DNA of 64,000 bases from Enoplosus armatus (Eukaryota; Chordata; Actinopteri; Centrarchiformes; Enoplosidae): NCBI RefSeq assembly GCF_043641665.1, contig NC_092190.1, forward strand, positions 4,215,048 to 4,279,047. Direction: 5' to 3'. Shown piece after piece: positions 1 through 8,914 of this stretch (the stretch's first letter is position 1; each line of letters begins with the position of its first letter). A program made the position numbers and the translations under genes. Under the pieces are notes generated by a model. It had not been told where the DNA came from. It saw nothing but the letters and a program-made list of their open reading frames with translations, and did no database searches.

Positions 1-415
1 AGAGTAAAGTTCGCACTTCAAACATCACATTTTTTACAGTACCAAATGCCATTCTGAGAAACTGAATTAGAGCCAATTATTCTTATAAATAAGTACCAAG
101 CACCTTTATCTTGATAGGATAAATGAGCTTCTGCGACGACATGTCAGCAAGTATGAAGCACACGCCTTAAAGGTAATATTTACTTATGGTGTTGTGTTTC
201 AAGTGCTGTGTGCGAGGCCAAACAGGCAAAAAAAAAAAAAAAAAAAGAAGCAGAGTGTCATTCTGTGGAAGTAGAAGAAGTCTGTTTGGCAGTACAGTAA
301 GTGTGTAAATTATTTTTGGACGAATGAGGGATATTTAGGAAGAATGGAATGACTGGACCTTTGACTTAAGCAACAGGATCGAATCGTCTGTACTCAGGAG
401 GCTTTGTCAGCAGTC
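1..415. other. Upstream of vtcn1 coding start
   Basis: This stretch is AT-rich, with a run of A at about 228-246. It should hold the 5' UTR and proximal promoter of vtcn1, but I see no clear TATA box or transcription start. No coding potential was recognised on either strand. Confidence 0.4.
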
Positions 416-447
416 ATGGCTTCCTTCGGGCAGATCATCTTCTGCAG
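416..447 (+). CDS. vtcn1: vtcn1 coding exon 1 (start of signal peptide)
   Basis: This exon encodes [10 protein letters not shown] plus two bases. The ATG was chosen because the first residues match the conserved MAS-GQI start of mammalian B7-H4. The donor is CAG|GTGTGG. It joins exon 2 in frame to give Ser11. Confidence 0.8.
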
Positions 448-3400
448 GTGTGGTCATAAGGTTTGAACGTGTTTAAATTGTGAAAACATTCAGGTGTCTA
501 CAGTGGTGGAAGGTAACTAAGTACATTACAGTTTTGAGTTACTTGTACTTTTCTTGAGTATTTCCGTCTCATGCTTCTACTACATTACATCTCAGAGGGA
601 GATATTGTGCTATTGTGCTTACTTTTCGGATTTTAGGTTATAAAATAAAAACGCAGTGTTAAATATCAAACCAGTGGCTCTCAACAGTTTTGACCCTTAT
701 AATAAAGCAGTGTCTCTTGTCACATTTCAGATGTCAATGAGTTATTAACTGTTTCCCCTCCAGACCTCTAAGACAGTTTCACTTAAATAACAGTTTCAGG
801 CCCAAAGAGGTAAAATGATCTAATATGTACATATAACCAAAAAAGGCAAAGATTAGAGAAGAGTCCAAAGTAAGAATACAAATGTCTTGAGCAGAACGAC
901 CCCACAGATTTTTATTGTGACCCTTTAAAGGGGGCCATTCCCCTCGGTTGGGAACCACTGGACTAAACAACTAAACTTTATATGAAGTAGGTAAAACCAG
1001 CTCCTCCTTGACCAACTACAACAGTAAAATGCTACTTACCCATTGTTGCATTAGTAACAATCTGATAATAATTTAATATATAATAATATGCATCAGTCGC
1101 AGGGGTCATTTTTCTACTGACTACAGTACTATTTTTTACTTAAGTAAACTTCTACTTTAGATTGTTGTAAAGATCCTCATACTTGTGTAATGATATGCAT
1201 ACTTCTTCCACCACTGGGTGTCTTCAGATTTCTACAGCAGGAGAAACTTTGTGTCTTGGTTGCTGTGAAGTTTATCTGCAAGTTGATTGTAGTGTGTCTG
1301 TTTCCTTACACTTTCCTGTGTTTGTGTCTCTCTTTGCGTGCAGCATGATAACCCTCATCGTCTTATTCTCGACCGTCATCATCCTCATCTTAGCTTTGAC
1401 CTTCTCAGGTAAGACCCGCGGATCCTTGTGAGATCCTGTTGTCATTAGTGATGTCTCTGTCTGGCCTGAGGGGATACATGGGTGTGTTCAGCACATGCTG
1501 TGTTTGTCTAAACTAAAAAACATTCTTGTGGTTGAAACGCACCCACCAAGTGTGAATGTTTGAATTTGGGAATCTAAGATAAATGATTTTGGTGTATTTT
1601 TGAACCGTTCAGTGTAGATACTGTCCACTCAAAACCTGCAAAGAAAGTCAGGATGTCTGTGTGCCTCTTGGAGAGCAAGTTCAACTGCAATATGCACCTT
1701 TTCCTATATTAATGTAACAGTTACTAACAGCCAGAAAACACGCAGAGCACATAATTCAACTATGGCCGCACAGTCCTCTAAAAAATGTAGTTTCTAATTT
1801 GTGTCTGGCCCCTGACTACGCTCAGTCATGGGAGTTTTATGAGAAAATAGTGAAAATATTCAAAAATGCACCCTGACAATGTTGAAGGAAAGGAAAGGAC
1901 ATTTTTTTCAAGTCTGTTTTGATCCAATACTCATTTGTCCATATGTACATTGAAACAGTAATCAGTCGCTGTAATAATTCCCTCTCTTTTCCATATTAGC
2001 CATGAAGAGACCCTTCCTAATGCGAATCCAATGTAAGAGATAGGGGACAAAATCCTAAAGCAATGCATTCAAAAGAACAGCTGAAGCTTCATATTCGCTT
2101 CCAATAACTGTCTGGGCATGTGAGGGAGTTTGTTTTATGACAGATCTGGAAAAAAAACATCACTCATTGAAATCTCACAGACAAACAAATAGGACTAACA
2201 ATCAGGACATATTCTCCATTATGAGTCCGTCCCTGTGTCCTCGACCCACAGACTCTTCGTCCGAGGTGGTGAGCACCAACACTACGCCCATTGGCAACCT
2301 CGGCAAGGATGAGCTTCTCAGCTGCTATCTTAACACAGTGAGTGGACAAGCCAAACTCACACAAATGTCGGTCACCTGGGAGAAGAAGGAGCTGAGCGGA
2401 CTTGTTTACAAGTATGAGGACGGAGCTCCGGATCTTGAGGACCAGAACTCGCAGTTCAAAGGGAGAACTCAGCTCTTCCCTCGTGCTTTGGTCACAGGGA
2501 ACGCCTCTCTGCTGCTGAGGGCTGTGAGGAGCAGTGACGAGGGGGAGTACACCTGCAGCATTAGCTCCTCTGATGCAGAAGGAGAGGTCAACATTCACCT
2601 CAGAACAGCAGGTAGGATGACTCGTCTTTCCAGTTTCACTGTGTGTTTGCTTCAAAACTGAATCTCTCTGAGACCCACTGGTGACACCTGTCTTTAACTA
2701 GCAAGCTTTTATAAGCAGTATAAACATCTGTCAGCAATAGAGTGCTGTAGGAATGAGTCATAAAACCTGGAAGTTAGCCAGCAATTTTATACTTCTGGTT
2801 CCCTCGTCTCGAAGTCGGTGTGTTTTTTGAATGTGTTTTGGGTTAGATGCCTGAAATTGATATTTTCACGTTTTGTTACGACATAAAATATGAGCACTTG
2901 TGGGTGTCCACAGGAGGAGTTGCAGGAGTTGTCGTCCACTGAGTTGAAAGACTCATCTATAGAGTCAGACTGCAGGCTGAGGCCGGATTCTCACGATTCT
3001 TTTTAAATGTATTACTCCTTCGACTTAATTTCTTTTCTTTTTTTGGGACTTTAGAATCTTGTTTTTACAGCTGATTGGAAAGTTGCAATATACACAATAT
3101 GACAATGTGATTACTGACTGAAGTTGGCCATAGAAAATTCACATCGCTGCATGTATTCATGACTTTTACTTACCACTTTGTATTGTCTCAGCCTTTTCAG
3201 CCCCCACATTTAAATTCTCAAACGGCGTCCTGGTTGCTGAGGCAAGCAGGTGGTTCCCTAAACCGAACGTGACGTGGTCGGACTTTGATGACAACGTCCT
3301 GAAGGGAAGCACGAGCTTCACACAAAACTCTGCGGGGATATTCAATGTAGTGAGCACGCTGCAGCCAGTCAACGTCAGCGACACCTACAACTGCAGGATT

Positions 3401-4265
3401 GAAAATAAGCTGGTGATCGCCATCTCTAAGGCAATTATAACAGGTATTCTTGTATAAAAACATATATCTGTGAATCTCAAAATCTCTCTGTTGATGAACT
3501 GACGTGCTGATTACCGGCAAAATCCAAACCAGGGTATGCTGAAGAAACTTAAAGGGGCATCTCGCTGGTTTTACACATGAAGTTCAGTTTACTCATCAGT
3601 TCGCTTAGCCTGCGAAAACTTCTGTTTTTGTTATTAGTTTGGTACCTCAGATTGGGTCTTCACATTTTTGACACAAAGCCGGTTTTACAAACTGGAGTGT
3701 GGAGTTTGAAAGACAAAGGCAGGGAGGGTATAATGAAAGATACCACTGAGTTGCATTATGGGAAAAGTGGAATTTATACTGGAACAAAAAATTCCTTGTA
3801 TGACCCATATTATGGAATAATAATACTTCAGCCTCTGCTGCTTTAAATTTAAGCCTTATGTGTGTCTTCCCTCAACTTAATGGAAGTGCAACACTGAAAA
3901 GGTGGGAAACTCCTTTAATTTATCTTTAACATCTAACAGACATTTCTACATAAAAAGCATAAATATATTCACTGATATGAACAGATACAAACAGACAGTT
4001 TTTTTGTCATAGTGCACTAAGTTCAAAATCCAAACAAAAACAAAAATCTCAATAAAAAAGGGAGGAAAACAAAAGATATATCAAAAACTAAAGCATAGCA
4101 GATTGTACTACATTTGCCAGCAAAACAAATGTTTAATCTCCCTTCATGTTTTCAGGCTCTGGTGTTTCGGGGAACACGTACTTCATCAATGCTGCATCAT
4201 CTCTGCTGGCATCAACCTACATGAGCATTATGACCATTGTCCTCTGCATCTATTATCTCGCCTGA
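416..4265 (+). CDS. vtcn1: V-set domain-containing T-cell activation inhibitor 1 (B7-H4), five coding exons
   Basis: The coding exons are 416-447, 1344-1408, 2252-2611, 3201-3443 and 4156-4265. Together they make 810 bases (269 residues plus stop); human VTCN1 has 282. All introns are GT-AG and the phases join without a break. The N-terminus (MASFGQII, then a hydrophobic stretch to about residue 31) resembles mammalian B7-H4 and serves as signal peptide. Residues 33-152 form an IgV domain with Cys57, Trp75, the GRT strand, DEGEY and Cys134. Residues 153-233 form a short IgC domain with the RWFPKP motif and Cys217. The C-terminus is hydrophobic with no cytoplasmic tail. NXS/T sites lie at residues 42, 116, 175 and 210. 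In mammals B7-H4 sits on antigen-presenting and epithelial cells and restrains T cells; the same role here is inferred. The first IgC cysteine is absent. A related B7/butyrophilin gene is the alternative, but IgV similarity and linkage to trim45 and man1a2 favour vtcn1. Confidence 0.9.
501..1216. mobile_element. hAT-like non-autonomous element in vtcn1 intron 1
   Basis: The ends are inverted: CAGTGGTGGAAGG at the left, and TTCCACCACTG at the right. The flanks are GGTGTCTA (493-500) and GGTGTCTT (1217-1224), an 8-bp target duplication with one mismatch, as expected for hAT transposons. The body carries the AAGTAC/TTACTTGTACTT motifs of a repeat family common in teleosts. There is no transposase ORF. 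Confidence 0.8.
672..961. mobile_element. Second small element nested in the 501-1216 element
   Basis: The left end CAGTGGCTCTCAAC and the right end GTTGGGAACCACTG are inverted with 12 of 14 matches. No clean 8-bp duplication is visible at the flanks. It interrupts the larger hAT-like element and so inserted later, if the boundaries are right. Confidence 0.55.
1344..1408 (+). CDS. vtcn1: vtcn1 coding exon 2 (hydrophobic signal segment)
   Basis: The acceptor follows TTTGCGTGCAG and the donor is CAG|GTAAG. The exon encodes the hydrophobic core of the signal peptide (residues 11-32), rich in Ile, Leu and Val. Confidence 0.85.
2252..2611 (+). CDS. vtcn1: vtcn1 coding exon 3 (IgV domain)
   Basis: This 360-base exon encodes a complete V-set domain. 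Cys57 and Cys134 form the expected disulfide, Trp75 is the core tryptophan, and the GLVYKYEDG and FKGRTQLF segments correspond to conserved B7-H4 strands. The acceptor is CCCACAG and the donor is CAG|GTAGG. Two N-glycosylation sites are visible (NTT at 42, NAS at 116). Confidence 0.93.
3201..3443 (+). CDS. vtcn1: vtcn1 coding exon 4 (IgC domain, first Cys missing)
   Basis: This 243-base exon encodes a short C-set domain with [13 protein letters not shown] and YNCRIEN. Where mammalian B7-H4 has Cys just before EAPRWFP, this protein has Ala165, while the F-strand Cys217 is kept. The acceptor is CTTTTCAG and the donor is CAG|GTATTC. The reading frame is intact. Confidence 0.9.
4156..4265 (+). 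CDS. vtcn1: vtcn1 terminal coding exon (hydrophobic C-terminus)
   Basis: The acceptor is GTTTTCAG. The exon encodes a Gly/Ser-rich stalk and then about 20 mostly hydrophobic residues ending LCIYYLA-stop. No charged residues follow the hydrophobic stretch, so it could be a membrane anchor with no tail or a GPI-attachment signal. Confidence 0.85.
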
Positions 4266-4629
4266 TTACACACAACGATTATGTTATTTGGTTTTTAATT
4301 TATTAAAGTAGTGGGTGTTGTTGCCATGTAACAGCATTTAACTCTGGGGTGCATTTTCTCCTTTAACGTTTACATTTCCTTTTTCTTTCTCAGATGTATG
4401 TGTAATGGTTTAAGTGAAGGATCAATCCTCTAGATTATTCGTCAGGAAACGTTTCTAAATTCCAATTAGCTTGAGTTTTTATTTTTATTTGTCTGTGTGT
4501 ACGGCATAAAATAGGATGAACCACCATCCTTGTGGAGAAACTGCGGTAAATGAAACCTGTTAAATGTCAGCATATATAGTGGTCTTATCAAATGAGTACC
4601 CTGCCATTTTTTGTATTACTGTATTACTT

Positions 4630-4635
4630 AATAAA
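4630..4635 (+). terminator. vtcn1: Candidate polyadenylation signal for vtcn1
   Basis: An AATAAA hexamer lies 365 bases after the vtcn1 stop codon. A T/G-rich stretch (GGATTTGTTTGTTTGGGG) follows about 30 bases later, as expected downstream of a cleavage site. A second AATAAA is at 4749-4754. Confidence 0.5.
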
Positions 4636-4864
4636 TATAATGAATTTTAGTTGTTCTCAAATGGGTGGATTTGTTTGTTTGGGGATATCAAAGGAGATAA
4701 TGCATTAATTACCACTGAGGTGCTGGTGTGAATGTTTATATTTACAGAAATAAAAAAGCAAAACTTGAACTCGGCATTAGTATGAGAAAACACGTTGTGC
4801 TGTCCTGCCAGTAGATGGGGGCAGTCAGACTCCCAGAATGCTATTAAAGAGTTTTGGAAAGTCT

Positions 4865-5212
4865 TTGGACCACCCCCGTGATGGTCCTTGAGAGGCTTCC
4901 TATTGGTCCGGTACTGAGTGAAGTGTCATATGTCCCATGGCGCGCCGAGCAGTGAACGCAGCCAACTTTCTCCCGAAGAAAAGTGGGACTCTGCGGCGGG
5001 ACTGAATCAGTGAGGCGAAGTTCAAATATGTTTGGTTGCCACCGCGTTGAAAACTGAAGGTTTAGTTTCTTGTGAGTGTTTTATTATGCAGAAGAGAGTT
5101 TCGAGAGAAGTTTTCCTTCAGTTCTGACAGGTTTGAGGAGCTCGGTGGGTTTCGGGGTGGTAAGTTATTCGCTGGTTTTGTTTTGGCCACCACAAGTCAC
5201 CAGAAACAGACG
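4865..5212 (+). promoter_or_regulatory. trim45: Inferred trim45 promoter and 5' UTR
   Basis: GC content and CpG frequency rise here just ahead of the trim45 start. A CACCCCC box lies near 4871 and an inverted CCAAT box (ATTGG) at 4902-4906. There is no TATA box. The transcription start is probably between about 4930 and 5050. Confidence 0.4.
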
Positions 5213-5664
5213 ATGTCGCAGTCTGAACAGAAAGAAAACGCGGAGCAGCCAACGCTGAACTCGGAGCATGAACACAACGGGGTCTCGGTGAACCCGAGAG
5301 CGGTTTGTAACGCGTGTAAACGCTTGTACCGGGACCCTAAAATCCTCCCGTGTCTGCACACCTTCTGCTCCGACTGCATCGGCCAGCTGGAGCTGTTCTC
5401 GGTGTCCTCGCGCGGAGGCGACGCGGCGGAGGAGGACCGACCCGCCGTCACGGTGCTCTGTCCCGACTGTGATTCCGAGGTGGACATCCCTCCGTCGGGA
5501 CCGGAAGGGCTGAGCACCGACCACCTGGCGCTGGACGAAGTGTTCCTGGAGACCCTGGTGACGGACGGCCCGCTGGGGTGCGACCTGTGCGGCGAAGGAG
5601 GCGCCGAGAGCCGCTGCGAGGTCTGCTGCGTCAACCTGTGCGAGTTCTGCTGCCAGGCTCACAG
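5213..5664 (+). CDS. trim45: trim45 coding exon 1 (RING and B-box 1)
   Basis: This exon encodes residues 1-150 plus two bases, containing all eight zinc ligands of the RING and most of B-box 1 (ending CEFCCQAH). The donor is ACAG|GTAGAG. The exon is much richer in GC than the introns around it. Confidence 0.93.
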
Positions 5665-8600
5665 GTAGAGTCTGTTCTAGTCTATGCAGTTCTATTCTGC
5701 TCTAGCCTATTCTATTCTGTTCCTCTCTAGTCTGTTCTACTCTATTCTACTCTATTCTGTTCTGTTCTACTCTGTTCTGTTCTATTCTGTTCTGTTCTAC
5801 TCTATTCTATTATGTTCTGTTCTACTCTATTATATTATGTTCTGTTCTACTCTATTCTGTTCTGTTCTGTTATACTCTATTCTATTATGTTCTGTTCTAC
5901 TCTATTCTGTTCTGTTCTGTTATACTCTATTCTATTATGTTCTGTTCTACTCTATTCTATTATGTTCTGTTCTACTCTATTCTGTTCTGTTCTGTTCTAC
6001 TTTATTCTGTTCCTCTCTATTCTGTTCTATTCTGTTATGTTCTACTTTATTCTGTTCTTTTCCGTTCTAGTCTATTCTGTTCTGTTCCTCTCTATTCTGT
6101 TCTATTCTATGTTGTTCTGTTCTGTTGCTTTCTGCTGTCAAGCTCCAGTGGTGGAATGTAAATAAGTACATTTGCTTATAAACACTGTACTTCAGTACAA
6201 ATTTGAGGTAATTGTACTTGAGTGTTTCCATTGTATGCAACTGTATACTTCTACACTAAATCTCAGAGGCAGATATTTACATGTATATTTTACTCCTCTA
6301 CAGTTGTCTGACAGTTTTAGTTACTTGTTACTTTTTTCTCCTGTCCATGTATAAACTATGTATCTCCAAAATTGCTGAATTTTGAATTTGAGTTTTTGTG
6401 ATAAACTGAACTGGATCTTTATTCTGACATAACAACATGTACGTATATGTATCTGTTCTGTCTCCTGTCTGCAGGCGGCAGAAGCGAACAGCATCTCACT
6501 CTGTTCAGCGTCTGGAGGAGCTGAAGTCTCGTGGTCGTCTCTGCCGCCCCGTCCTCTGCTCTCTCCACCCCGGCAAGGAGGTCCGGCTCTTCTGTCAGCC
6601 CTGCGACCTGCCCGTCTGCCTGGAGTGCGCCGCCACACTGCACCGCGACCACCGCTGCTGCCCCACCCGTGATGTTATCGATCGCCATGGAGACCGCATC
6701 CGAGAGCTGGTCACGGTGCGCCTGCGACCTCGCCTGGACCGTCTGAAGGACTCACTGCAGAAGGTGTCTAAAGGAGTCTTAAATGTTCTGTTGAGAAGAT
6801 TTTAAGACTTAAAGCAAAGTATGTTGTGTCTGCTGGATCCATTTCAGCTCCAGCAGAGCTCCACTTTGCACAAAATTTGGGTTTTATGGAGATAGTGTTG
6901 TGTCAAGTTTTAATCCCAACTTCATAATTCTATAATATATATATTAAATATTTTACCACTCTGTTACAGGTGGACGTATCCCAGGAGGCTTTGCAGGCAC
7001 GGGTGGATGCAACAGCTAACGAGGTGAGGGCGTTTGCACGAGGCTACGCCAGTGCTGTGGAGGCCCACTGCCTGTCTCTGCTGCATCGCCTGGAGGAGCT
7101 CCGTGTCCAACGCAGGTATGGCACAACCGACAGAGTTGCTGTGGAGAGTAGGCCAAGTGATTATTGTGATTATTGTATAATCTCACTAAAAGTTAAACTA
7201 GGACAAAAACTAATACCTCGGAGTAGGGCCACAGAGTTATTCTTGAAGCTCCCTATTCACAATCCATACGTTGGGGTGTAACTTTCTCCAGCCACTTACT
7301 GTATCAGTAGTCAGTGGTCGGCCCAGAAAGTCAAAGACACATCTGATACTCTTCACCCTGAAAATAAGCCACTTCCCTCTGGCACATGTGCAGGACCCCC
7401 AACATCCTGGGTAACGAGCTGGTCACTGGATGTCCGCTGTCTGATTTTGATGTTGGTATTTTGTTGTCTTGCACTTTGCCTTAAGTCGAACCTCTATAAG
7501 CCTGTTTTTAACAGCAGTATCACTGAGTCCAAGACAAAGGTTGGCTTACTGTCACTTAAGAGAGTTTGAAATTTGACAAAATAATCTTAACACACGGTCC
7601 ACTTAGTAGCTTTTCCTGCAGCTTTCAGGGTCTTCATCAGCGGATATCGTACATGACAACTGAGCAAAATCTATCCGCTGATGAAGAACGTGAGAAGTGA
7701 TTATTACTGTTATTTCTGAGGTAAAAAAACCCCATAAACTTCCATCCTCAATTTGAAAATGAACTGTTGTGAATAAACCATGTAATAATACGTTAATATG
7801 CTGAAAGCCACATTGCCCAGACCCTGTGAGTGTAGCTGTTTCAGAACAGTAATGAAAACCTACTATAATAATCAGTCATGAAATTAATGGTTTTTGGAAA
7901 GTAATGCCGTTTTGAGGAGGGAGATTGTGTAGGGAGCATGTTAAAAATCATCAGTGCTTATTTATTGCCACACACTGAGTGGTGTCAGAGGTACCACACT
8001 ACCTGCTCGGAGTTAGTTATTTCAAGGAACATTAGGCGTATTGTATTTCCACAGAAAAAGATACTGCATATTCCACTTTGATAGAACAGGCCACCATGGT
8101 TTGCAATGCAGAACAATCTCGCATTGAGCCCGTAGGGGATGCTCCATGTTATCCGCACTGTCTTCGTTCAACAGGAACCAGCTCCACCTGCAGAGGGCGC
8201 AGCTGCAGCAGGCTCTGTCGGACGTCCGAGGCGGCGTGGAGTTTGCAGAGAGACTGCTGAGCTGCGGCTCCGACGCCGAGATCCTCAGCGCCAAAGGAGT
8301 GACCCTGAGAAGACTGACCAGCCTGGCAGAGAGCAGCTACGACCCCAACCCGGCGACTGTCGCCCCTGACGACGGCAGCAGCATCAGCTTCATGCCCAGG
8401 GAGTCAGCGGGGGTGGTGGAGGGCTACCCGGTGGTCGGGGTGATCAACTCTAAGGCAGTGGACCTCTGCAAGTGCACCATCGAAGGGGAAGGTAAACCAC
8501 TCCTGTGTGTTAATTTGTGGCTGAGATCAAACAGAGTAGAGAAATCGATAGGCAAACCAAAACTATGTCTAGAGATCACCCTGTGGGAGTAGTTGCAGGC

Positions 8601-8871
8601 AGGCTGGTGGGAGTGTGGAGGGGATCTGGTAAGGATTTGGGGGAAGGGGGCCAGTGTAGACTGGAGCAGTTAAAGACTATTGTTACCTTCCTGGCTGCTT
8701 TGGTTCAAAGACAGAAATTCCTGTGGGACAGAAGGAATGTTGAGGTGATTCAACAGGCCTGAAGGAAGTGACTGAGAGGATAACTCACACTCACACACAC
8801 ACACACACACACACACACTGTAAAAGAGAGAAGGGAAGGAAAAACTTACAAGTGACATTGCAAATAAACAT

Positions 8872-8914
<43 letters not shown>

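Noticed and set aside
2164..2655. A 163-codon open frame on the minus strand opposite the vtcn1 IgV exon
   Set aside because: It is the antisense shadow of a GC-rich coding exon and has no recognisable domain or splice context.
5165..5662. Minus-strand open frames opposite trim45 exon 1
   Set aside because: They are antisense shadows of the RING/B-box exon and show no motif of their own.
5684..6165. Long open frames across the TTCTG/TTCTA tract, encoding Ser/Leu/Tyr/Cys-rich peptides
   Set aside because: A pentanucleotide array without stop codons is open in every frame on one strand, and it lies inside trim45 intron 1.
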